This document shows positions 25,749 through 33,562 of a stretch of DNA of 64,000 nt, in pieces. Within the stretch, counting starts at the first letter, position 1, and each line of letters starts with the position of its first letter. This DNA comes from Verrucomicrobiia bacterium. Lineage in GTDB: Bacteria > Zixibacteria > MSB-5A5 > DSPP01. The notes beneath the pieces were generated by a model. That model saw only the letters and a program-made list of their open reading frames with translations. It was not told the DNA's origin and ran no database searches. Where the stretch lies: the NCBI GenBank assembly GCA_035574275.1, contig DATLYY010000073.1, positions 27,398-91,397 of the forward strand, read 5' to 3'. A program made the translations under genes and the position numbers.

Positions 25749-27002
25749 ATGAAAAGGACATTGTTCGCGCTGGTAATCGCTATCGGTATTGCGAGTGCCA
25801 CTTACGGGTTGCCCAAGGAAATTTTCAAAGAGCGGCGAGCCAGACTGATGGAGCTGATGGGGGACGGAGTGGCCGTTTTGTACGGCAGGACCGGAAGCTT
25901 TGAAGGGGAATTTGAACAGGATAACAATTTTTATTACCTGACCGGTGTGGAGGAACCAGGCGCCATTTTGGTTTTGGCCCCCAAGGAAAGAAGCCGCAAG
26001 GATGTTTTGCTTTTGGCTCCCCGCAACCCGGAAGATGAGCGCTGGAGCGGCGAGCGCCCCTCACTGGGTAAAAAACTTGAGGACTCGCTCGGTTTCGAAT
26101 ATGTGGGGCGCACCGGCGGGCTGGGATGGATGGTTAACTCCTATCTCCAGCATACCACCAACTTGTGTTACCTTTCTCCGCCGGTTGCTTCGAATTCTCC
26201 CATTCCGGCCGATCTTAATTTCTACAAGGACGTGACCGCCCGCGTGCCCGGTACCTCCATCAAAAATATGTCCCATTTAATCCGCGAGATGCGTGCCATT
26301 AAAAGCGAAGAAGAGCTGGTGGTGATGCGGAAGGCCATCGACATTACAGGCGAGGCGTTTGGGAAAGCGGCGTCAACGATCAAGCCGGGAATGACGGAAC
26401 GGGACATCCAGGATATCATTGAGAATGAGTTCAAGGCCCGTGGGGCTCGACGCGTGGCCTTTCCCTCCATTGTCGCCACCGGAAAAAACACCACCATTCT
26501 GCACTACCGGCGCAATGACGCCGTCATAAAAGAGGGGGATTTGTTCCTGATGGATATTGGGGCGGAGTTTGACCACTACGCCGCCGACGTTTCCCGCACC
26601 ATTCCCGTCTCCGGCAAATTTACACCCGAACAGCGGAAAATCTACGAAATCGTTTTGAGAGCGCAAAAAGCCGCCATGGCCAAAATCAAGCCGGGCGCAT
26701 ACGTACGGGAAGACGTTCACGCGGAAGCCAAACGGGTGATCGAGGAGGCGGGGTACGGGGAATACTTCATCCACGGCACCAGCCATTTCATCGGACTGGA
26801 CGTACACGATGTCGGCGATTACGGCAGCCCGCTTAAAGCGGGGATGGTCATTTCCGTCGAGCCGGGGATTTACATCCCCGAAACGGGAATCGGTGTGCGC
26901 ATCGAGGATGACGTTCTGGTCACCAAGACGGGTTACCGGCTTTTAACCGGACATATTCCGAGGGAAACGGACGAAATTGAAAAACTCATGTCCGGGAAAT
27001 AA
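25749..27002 (+). CDS. Exported Xaa-Pro aminopeptidase/dipeptidase (M24B)
   Basis: Metallopeptidase cleaving the bond next to proline. ATG 25749 follows GAGGAG and opens a signal peptide (MKRTLFALVIAIGIASATYG), so the enzyme is probably periplasmic; the longer frame from 25719 lacks a ribosome site. The N-terminal aminopeptidase-P domain has QDNNFYYLTGVEEPGAILVL. The catalytic pita-bread domain keeps all metal ligands: D and D in LMDIGAEFDHYAADVSRT, His in GTSHFIGLDVHD, Glu in VEPGIYIP and Glu in VRIEDDVLVT. It lies 26 nt after kinase 1 and 18 nt before kinase 2. An exported peptidase between two cytosolic kinases is unusual. Confidence 0.93.
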   Translation: MKRTLFALVIAIGIASATYGLPKEIFKERRARLMELMGDGVAVLYGRTGSFEGEFEQDNNFYYLTGVEEPGAILVLAPKERSRKDVLLLAPRNPEDERWSGERPSLGKKLEDSLGFEYVGRTGGLGWMVNSYLQHTTNLCYLSPPVASNSPIPADLNFYKDVTARVPGTSIKNMSHLIREMRAIKSEEELVVMRKAIDITGEAFGKAASTIKPGMTERDIQDIIENEFKARGARRVAFPSIVATGKNTTILHYRRNDAVIKEGDLFLMDIGAEFDHYAADVSRTIPVSGKFTPEQRKIYEIVLRAQKAAMAKIKPGAYVREDVHAEAKRVIEEAGYGEYFIHGTSHFIGLDVHDVGDYGSPLKAGMVISVEPGIYIPETGIGVRIEDDVLVTKTGYRLLTGHIPRETDEIEKLMSGK

Positions 27003-27020
27003 GCTTATATTTGTTCCGGG

Positions 27021-29258
27021 ATGAGCGGGCCGGATTTTGCGCACTACAAAATCCTGAAAAAATTGGGGGCCGGCGGTATGGGCGAAGTCCATCTGGCGGA
27101 GGACACCAGGCTCGGCCGCAAGGTCGCCCTCAAGTTTCTTCCCCTTGGAACGTCCGTAGACCCGGAGGCCAAACAGCGTTTTCTGCACGAAGCCCGGACG
27201 GCCGCGGCTTTGAATCACCCGAATATTGTCACCATCTACGAGGTCGGGGAGTTTGGCGACCGATCCTACATTGCAATGGAGTACGTGGAGGGGCGCTCGC
27301 TTAAGGATATAATCGTTGTCGAGGGGCTGCCGATGGAGCGAGTACTGGAATTGGGGGTGCAAATCGCCGAAGGTTTGGCCAAGGCTCACCAAGCCGGCAT
27401 CGTGCACTGCGACATCAAGTCGGACAATATCTTGGTGAACGCAGACGGACAAGCCAAAATTTTGGATTTCGGTTTGGCCCAGCTTAAGGGGGTCTCCGGC
27501 CTCGGCCCCGAAACTTCGGCCGGAACGCCAGGGTATATGTCCCCCGAGCAGGCGGAAGGGGGAGAACTCGATTTTCGCACCGACCTCTTTTCGTTTGGGA
27601 TAGTTTTGTATGAAATGGTCACCTCCCGCCTACCCTTCAGCGGAGCCCACCCGGCAGCCGTGGTGTATGCCATTTTGAATGAAAAACCGCTACCCCTGAG
27701 CCGGTTTCGGCCGGAAAGCCCATCTTCTCTCCAATCCGTCGTGGAGCGGACATTGGCTAAAGACCGGGACAAACGCTTTTCCTCCGCTGCCGAGCTGGCT
27801 TCCGCGCTCCGGGATTGCCAAAGGGAATTGGTGGAACCGAGAAGCGGGAAAAAAGATAAACAGTCGGTGGCCGTTCTGTATTTCGACAATTTGAGCCAGG
27901 ACCCGGACAGCGATTACTTCTGCGCCGGAATGACGGAGGATATTATCACCGACTTGTCCAAAATTGAAAGCATCCGGGTCGCTTCACGCAATGCCGTTTT
28001 GCCCTTCAAGGACAAGCCGGTCAATGTCCTGGAGCTGGGAAAAAACCTCGCTTTGGATGCCGTTTTGCAGGGGAGTTTGCGTCGGTTTGGAAACCGCATC
28101 CGGATTTCCGCGCAGCTTATTGACGCCCGGGAGGGTTTCAACCTGTGGGCAGAGCGCTACGACCGGGAACTGACGGAAATTTTTGTATTGCAGGAGGAGA
28201 TAGCCAAAAACATCGCCGGGGCCTTGAGAATACGGCTCTCCAATCAGGATGAGCAAAAAATAGCCCTGAAGTACAAAGGAAACCTTGAGGCGTACGACAA
28301 TTATCTTAAAGGGCGGAATTACTTCTACAAGTACACCAAACAGGATTTGCTTATCGCCATACAGATGTTTAGAAAGGCCCTGGATATTGACCCCGACTAT
28401 GCTTTGGCATACGCCGGACTGGCCGACAGCTACGTGCAGATGATCGACCGTTATTACGAAACGGATAAAGGAATATTAAGAAAAGCAGAGGAGGCCGCTC
28501 AAAAGGCGTTGGCCATCGACCCCTTATGTGCCGAAGCCTATAAATCGCTGGGGCTGATTTATTACAAAGAATGGCGTTTCCGAAAAGCCAAGGAGCAGTT
28601 TTTGAAAGCTCTCGAATTGAAACCGAGTTTCGCAGCGGCCCGTTCCAATCTCGCGAGCACCTACATATATCTTGGCGAATTTGAACGGGCGGAGCGGGAA
28701 TATCTACGTGCCTACGAGGAGGATCCTTCGCTAACCTTCGTGCTTTGGCTTCTTGCGCGGTTGTACCTGAGCCTGAACCGGTTTTCCGAAGCGGAAAACT
28801 ATATTCAAAAAGTTTTTGATTCCGGCGAGTCCTCCTTCCACCTGGAAATTGGCTATTATCTTTTATCGAGAACATACTTTTATCAGGGGCAATCTGAAAA
28901 AGCCCTGCATTATTTGCAGAAATACGTCGAAGTGGAGCCGAACGAACCGTTCGGCGATTCCGCCATGGCCTCGCTCTATGCTGCGCTTGGCCAGCCGGAC
29001 AGGGCACGCGTCAAAATCGCGGACACCTTGAAAAACGCCCCTTGGGATGAAGACATCATCGAGAATCTGATACTTGCGTTTTGGTTTTTGGGAGAAAAGG
29101 AGAACTTCTACGAGTGGATCCGCAAGGGAACGGCGGAAAACAAAATCGTCTGGGTTTTTCTGGAAAGGAATCCGCTTTTGGAAAAAGCGCGGAGCGAGCC
29201 TTTGTTTCAGGAATTGCTTCGTTTATTGAAGGTGAAGACGATGGGGGAAATGGTCTAA
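27021..29258 (+). CDS. Ser/Thr protein kinase with TolB/FlgO-like and TPR domains (kinase 2)
   Basis: A 745-aa paralogue of kinase 1. It has the glycine loop GAGGMG (16-21), K38, DFG (149-151) and SPEQ. The catalytic loop reads HCDIKSDN (129-136): Cys replaces the Arg of HRD while the catalytic Asp131 stays. This usually means activity that does not need activation-loop phosphorylation ('non-RD'). The TolB/FlgO-like domain starts near QSVAVLYFDNLSQDPDSDYF, followed by TPRs such as FRKALDIDPDYALAYAGLAD. No membrane segment. The stop lies 7 nt from the stop of the convergent HYR/FG-GAP gene. The ATG has only a weak upstream CCGGG. Confidence 0.9.
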   Translation: MSGPDFAHYKILKKLGAGGMGEVHLAEDTRLGRKVALKFLPLGTSVDPEAKQRFLHEARTAAALNHPNIVTIYEVGEFGDRSYIAMEYVEGRSLKDIIVVEGLPMERVLELGVQIAEGLAKAHQAGIVHCDIKSDNILVNADGQAKILDFGLAQLKGVSGLGPETSAGTPGYMSPEQAEGGELDFRTDLFSFGIVLYEMVTSRLPFSGAHPAAVVYAILNEKPLPLSRFRPESPSSLQSVVERTLAKDRDKRFSSAAELASALRDCQRELVEPRSGKKDKQSVAVLYFDNLSQDPDSDYFCAGMTEDIITDLSKIESIRVASRNAVLPFKDKPVNVLELGKNLALDAVLQGSLRRFGNRIRISAQLIDAREGFNLWAERYDRELTEIFVLQEEIAKNIAGALRIRLSNQDEQKIALKYKGNLEAYDNYLKGRNYFYKYTKQDLLIAIQMFRKALDIDPDYALAYAGLADSYVQMIDRYYETDKGILRKAEEAAQKALAIDPLCAEAYKSLGLIYYKEWRFRKAKEQFLKALELKPSFAAARSNLASTYIYLGEFERAEREYLRAYEEDPSLTFVLWLLARLYLSLNRFSEAENYIQKVFDSGESSFHLEIGYYLLSRTYFYQGQSEKALHYLQKYVEVEPNEPFGDSAMASLYAALGQPDRARVKIADTLKNAPWDEDIIENLILAFWFLGEKENFYEWIRKGTAENKIVWVFLERNPLLEKARSEPLFQELLRLLKVKTMGEMV

Positions 29259-29265
29259 GTGGGCC

Positions 29266-32124
29266 TTACTGCACGCAGAAGATCGGTTCTGCCAAAAAGG
29301 TCGCATTCAGAAGAATCACGACATCGGTCGGGCTTATCAGGGAACCGTCGCAGTTCATATCGGCTATTTCAACCGGGCAGAAGCCGCTATTCAGATAAAT
29401 GCAGTTAAGCAAAAGCACCACATCCGCCGCCGCCAAGCGTCCGTCACCGTTCATATCTCCTTTAAAGGCGATTTGGTAAACGAAAGCTGAACCAGCGTCG
29501 GTTTCCGTTCCAAAGTCGGCTCCCGGAGCGCCGATAAGGAAGCGGGTAATTCCTTCTTTGCCGGTAAGCGACTCAAAGATGCTCACCGACCCGCCCAGCC
29601 GGTCTCCGGAGGATTCCCCATCCACCTGGAAAAGGGGCTGGCCGGTTTCACCCGAATAGACCGTCATCGTGCCTGCATCGATTAATCCGTTTGGATCAGC
29701 CTCCGGGCCAGCAATGTAAAAATCGTCCTCACCCCCCATGTCCACGTCTTCAATCAAGCCGACGGATCCGCCCAAGCGGTTGGCCTCTTCCGTTCCCTTG
29801 AATTCATGCAGAAGCGTCCCGTCCGACCCGGAATAGATGTAGGCGGCGCCGGCATCCAACAGTGTGGCGGCGCTCCCCGCAGAGAGAACATCCGTTCCCG
29901 GCGCGCCGACGATGAAATCATCCCCGCCGGCGCCGTCCGGGTTTCCAGAAATTCCAACCGCGTACCCGAACTGATCACCGGCTGCTGGACCGTAAATCGA
30001 ATACAGAAGTTGCCCGGTCTTACCGGAATAGACATAGGCCGCGCCCGCATCGACCATCCCGTTTATATCCGCCTCCGGCGTTCCGACGATAAAATCCTCC
30101 ACGCCGTCTTCATCCACATCCCCTCCGACTCCCAGGGATCCCCCCAGCCGATTGGCGGCCTCTTCGCCGGTTATTTGATAAAGCAGGCTGCCGTCCAGAC
30201 CGGAATAAACGTAAACTGCGCCGGCATCTTGCAGGACGGTCGAGCCCCCCGCCCCGCCCCCATCGGCGCCCGGGGCGCAAATAATAAACTCGTCGTAATT
30301 GTCGCTGTTAATGTCCTCCAGAAGACCGGCAGAGCCTCCCAGCCGGTCCGCCGTGGCGGTTCCTTTGACTTTGTAGAGCACGCTCCCGTCGTAACCGGAA
30401 TAGACGTAGGCCGCACCCGCGTCGACCATCCCGCTTACGTCCGCGTCGGGCGAACCGACGATGAAATCGGCATAACCATCGTTGTTAACGTCTCCACCGA
30501 TTCCGGCCGAACCGCCAAGCCGGTCCCCCGATTCAATTCCGTTGATTTCATACAGTAGCTGCCCGTCCGCCCCGGAAAAGACCCCGACCGAACCGGCATC
30601 CGGCAGGGCCGCGGAATTTCCCGCCCCTCCAACATCCGCCCCGGGAATGGTAACCAAAAAGTCGGTAAAACCGTCACCGTTTAAGTCCCCGCCGCCGGCA
30701 ACAGAAAACCCCAGCTGGTCTCCGGCAAAAGCGCCATTACGCTGAAAAAAGAGAACCGCGTTTACGGTGATGGTGAATGAACAGGAAGCGGAGTTTTGTG
30801 AAGCATCGGAAGCCGTGCAGGTCACCGTTGTTACGCCGACCGGAAATAGCGAGCCGGAAGGGGGGGAACAGACGGCCCCCGAGCTGGCGCAGTTATCCAA
30901 TGTGGAGGCGGAATATACGACCGGCACGCCCGTTTGACCGGGCCCGGTGGTGACCGAAATATTTTGATTGCAGAAGACCTGTGGCGGCTCCGCATCCTGC
31001 ACCGTAACCGGAAACGAGCAGCTGCTTGCATTCCCGGCGGTGTCCGTTGCCGTGCAGACCACGTTGGTTGTACCGACCAGGAAGAAAGAACCGGTCGGAG
31101 GGACGCAGGCAACGGTTATCGGACTACATTCTCCAGATGCTTGTATACTATAATTGACAACGGCCCCGCATTGTCCAGGGTCGTTATGCCGGGCGATAAA
31201 AGCGGGACAGGTCAAAACCGGAGCTTGGCATCCGCAGGCGCTTGAATCGACGACAAAGGTGAAACAGGTGTTGGAGGAGGATAAATTGGTGCAACGTTTG
31301 TTGGCCGCAGGATCGGCCGGGTTGCAGGCGCTGTTGCCAATGTCCGGACAGGGATTCGGCTTTTGTTCCCCCTGAAATTTTATGCGCAGCGAAAATACCC
31401 CCGGCGTTTCCGGAACCGTCCAGTTAAAGCAGGCGTTTCCCTGCGCATCCGTCTCAACGGTATCCTCCCCGGCCTGGCCCACATTGGCTCCGCAGTCGCC
31501 GGCGTTGACGTAAAAAATAAGGTTTTGGCCCGACAGGGACGACAAATCCCCCGAGCCACAGCGCTGGGAAAGATTGGCACAGATCTCGATTGCCTCGCCG
31601 GGGCAAAGCGTATCCGGCAGGCTTGTCATCAAAGAAAGCTGGGTGTTGGCATCCACAAAAAGTGCGGTAGCTTGGGAGCGGGAAGTCTGCCCCGTCGCGC
31701 GCACTCGTAAAACTTCCCCGAGGTTGTCGTCGTAGGGAACCGTCCAATCGCTTACAAATCCTCCTCTGGCAGAGGCGGCAACCGTCCAGGGATGATGTCC
31801 ATCTCCTCCCGTGACGGATGAATCGACATGCTCCACTACCAGTTGCACGCCCTCCCCGGGTAGAAAACCGTTTCCGATTATGCGAACCGTACCGCCCGGG
31901 GGATAGTCATATTGGTCGGTGGTCACCGAGGGGCTTAAAAATCCCCCGGTCAAATCGGGGTTTTGCTTTTTGTCGGTGAAACCAAGAAGCGCCGCCGCCG
32001 ACAAGCACAGAAACAGAAGCTCAGTTTTCCGAACGAGCGTACGTACGATATTTTTTTCTTTGAAAAAGATTAAACCGAAAAACGGCGTCGATGGCAACCG
32101 GCACCCCCCCAATTTACTAAGCAA
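29266..32124 (-). CDS. Secreted HYR and seven-bladed FG-GAP propeller protein with dockerin-like tag
   Basis: A 952-aa exported protein. The start is TTG at 32124, because AAAGGAGG lies 7 nt upstream. A ~35-residue basic stretch precedes the hydrophobic signal core (TELLFLCLSAAALLGFT). Order: an Ig-like region (NGFLPGEGVQLVVEHVD), Cys-rich linker, two HYR domains (TCTASDASQNSASCSFTITV is the second), then seven FG-GAP blades with GDxNxDGxxDFIVG cores and DAGAAYVYSG strands, enough for a closed propeller. Blades alternate long and short loops. The tail has two dockerin-like loops (GDMNGDGRLAAADVVLLL and ADMNCDGSLISPTDVVILL) and ends IFCVQ. Probably an adhesin or matrix-binding protein. Confidence 0.85.
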   Translation of the reverse strand: MLSKLGGCRLPSTPFFGLIFFKEKNIVRTLVRKTELLFLCLSAAALLGFTDKKQNPDLTGGFLSPSVTTDQYDYPPGGTVRIIGNGFLPGEGVQLVVEHVDSSVTGGDGHHPWTVAASARGGFVSDWTVPYDDNLGEVLRVRATGQTSRSQATALFVDANTQLSLMTSLPDTLCPGEAIEICANLSQRCGSGDLSSLSGQNLIFYVNAGDCGANVGQAGEDTVETDAQGNACFNWTVPETPGVFSLRIKFQGEQKPNPCPDIGNSACNPADPAANKRCTNLSSSNTCFTFVVDSSACGCQAPVLTCPAFIARHNDPGQCGAVVNYSIQASGECSPITVACVPPTGSFFLVGTTNVVCTATDTAGNASSCSFPVTVQDAEPPQVFCNQNISVTTGPGQTGVPVVYSASTLDNCASSGAVCSPPSGSLFPVGVTTVTCTASDASQNSASCSFTITVNAVLFFQRNGAFAGDQLGFSVAGGGDLNGDGFTDFLVTIPGADVGGAGNSAALPDAGSVGVFSGADGQLLYEINGIESGDRLGGSAGIGGDVNNDGYADFIVGSPDADVSGMVDAGAAYVYSGYDGSVLYKVKGTATADRLGGSAGLLEDINSDNYDEFIICAPGADGGGAGGSTVLQDAGAVYVYSGLDGSLLYQITGEEAANRLGGSLGVGGDVDEDGVEDFIVGTPEADINGMVDAGAAYVYSGKTGQLLYSIYGPAAGDQFGYAVGISGNPDGAGGDDFIVGAPGTDVLSAGSAATLLDAGAAYIYSGSDGTLLHEFKGTEEANRLGGSVGLIEDVDMGGEDDFYIAGPEADPNGLIDAGTMTVYSGETGQPLFQVDGESSGDRLGGSVSIFESLTGKEGITRFLIGAPGADFGTETDAGSAFVYQIAFKGDMNGDGRLAAADVVLLLNCIYLNSGFCPVEIADMNCDGSLISPTDVVILLNATFLAEPIFCVQ

Positions 32125-32173
32125 GAAAAAACCTCCTTTTTAGTCGGCGATCCTCTTGTTTCCCTCGAGAGTC

Positions 32174-32201
32174 AATCTAACCACCCCCCATCGATTGTCA
32201 A
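32174..32201 (-). promoter_or_regulatory. Promoter of the HYR/FG-GAP gene
   Basis: On the minus strand, TTGACA (32201-32196), a 16-nt spacer and TAGATT (32179-32174) form a good sigma70-type promoter. The predicted start near 32167 gives a leader of ~43 nt containing AAAGGAGG. A plus-strand TTGACT at 32210-32215 faces it. Confidence 0.6.
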
Positions 32202-32287
32202 GCAAATTTTTGACTAACAAGGCGTTAGAAGGGATTTTAGGCACAAAACGGTTGCTCCTGGCGGCCTTGGCACACATATTAGCACCA

Positions 32288-33562
32288 ATGGCGGAATACT
32301 TGCAGGAAGAAAACCAGAAACTCCGGCAGGCGGTGGAGGAGCTTTCGCTTTTGAACGAAATTGCCACGGCGGTTTCCTCCACGATGCCGATGGAGGAAAT
32401 TAACAAGCTTATCGTGAGCAAATGCCTTTCCCGTATCCGGGCAGAACAGGGGTACATCTCTCTTATTGACAGCCAGGAAAAAACCGGTAACACCCACACC
32501 TTGGTACGGGTATTCGACAAATCCACCCTAACGGTCCCCTTCCGGCTGGGTATCACGCTCACCGGCTGGATGGTGAAAAACCAAACGCCACTTCTGGTCA
32601 ATGACGCCTTGACCGACGAACGGTTTCAGGGAACCGAGTGGAACGGCGTTCCCGTCCGCTCGGTTCTTGCCGTACCGCTCAAGGTCAAAAACCGGCTCAT
32701 CGGCTTTATGGCTCTTTTTAACCGGAAGGAGGGGGATTTCACGCCGGAGGACCAGCGGCTTTTGTCCATTGTGGGGATGCAATCGGCCCAGACCATTGAA
32801 GCGGCCCGGCTGTACGAGGAGGAAAAGCGGGCCGCGGCCATGGAAGAGGAGTTGCGGGCCGCCAAGACCATCCAACAAAATCTCCTCCCCAAAACCGTTC
32901 CCCAGATAGCCGGCTTTAACGTGGCCGGCTATATGCTCCCGGCCAAGGAAGTGGGAGGGGATTATTACGATTACCTGACTTTGCCGGAAGGGCGCTGGGG
33001 GTTTGTGGTGGCCGACGTGGCCGGCAAAGGGCTTCCGGCGGCGATGCTGATGTCAAATCTGCAGGGAACCATCCGCGCCCAGGCCGGCGTGACCAATTCC
33101 TGCGCCCAGTGCGTGGTGGTTGCCAACCGGATGCTCAAGCTTTCCGTTTCTCCCGGACAGTTCGTCACCCTCTTTCTGGCCGCATTGGACCCGGTTAAAA
33201 TGACGCTTTCATACTGCAACGCCGGCCACAATCCCCCCTATCTTTTCAAGCCGGATGGAAGTCACCGGGAGCTGACCGTCGGCGGGCCGCTTTTGGGGGC
33301 GTTTGACGGGTTGCCCTATGACGAGGAAACGGTAATGCTTTCTGGGGGGGAGGTCTTGGTGATATTTTCCGATGGCGTTACGGAGGCGAACAATGAAACA
33401 GGAGAGATGTTCGGTGAAGGGCGGTTACTTGGAACGGTCAAACCGGTTTTGTCAAAAACAGCTCCGGAGATTTTGGCGCAGGTCACCGAATCCGTGCGCC
33501 GTTTCGCCGGCAGCGCCCCGGCGGCGGACGATTTGACGCTTTTGGTGATTAAGGCTCTGTAG
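32288..33562 (+). CDS. GAF domain and SpoIIE/RsbU-type PP2C phosphatase
   Basis: A 424-aa cytosolic Ser/Thr phosphatase. Family members dephosphorylate anti-anti-sigma factors in partner-switching systems. ATG 32288 (MAEYLQEENQKL) is preferred; the frame opens at a TTG at 32156, within the divergent promoter region. A short coiled coil (1-25) precedes a GAF domain (~20-175). A linker EEELRAAKTIQQNLLPKTVPQI is the usual connector in RsbU-like proteins. The PP2C domain shows AKEVGGDYYDY, VADVAGKGLPAAMLMS, YCNAGHNPPYLF, FSDGVTEANN and ADDLTLLVIK, so the metal-binding Asp residues are kept. No anti-sigma partner is in the window. The 3' end overlaps the convergent peptidase gene by 14 nt. Confidence 0.9.
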   Translation: MAEYLQEENQKLRQAVEELSLLNEIATAVSSTMPMEEINKLIVSKCLSRIRAEQGYISLIDSQEKTGNTHTLVRVFDKSTLTVPFRLGITLTGWMVKNQTPLLVNDALTDERFQGTEWNGVPVRSVLAVPLKVKNRLIGFMALFNRKEGDFTPEDQRLLSIVGMQSAQTIEAARLYEEEKRAAAMEEELRAAKTIQQNLLPKTVPQIAGFNVAGYMLPAKEVGGDYYDYLTLPEGRWGFVVADVAGKGLPAAMLMSNLQGTIRAQAGVTNSCAQCVVVANRMLKLSVSPGQFVTLFLAALDPVKMTLSYCNAGHNPPYLFKPDGSHRELTVGGPLLGAFDGLPYDEETVMLSGGEVLVIFSDGVTEANNETGEMFGEGRLLGTVKPVLSKTAPEILAQVTESVRRFAGSAPAADDLTLLVIKAL

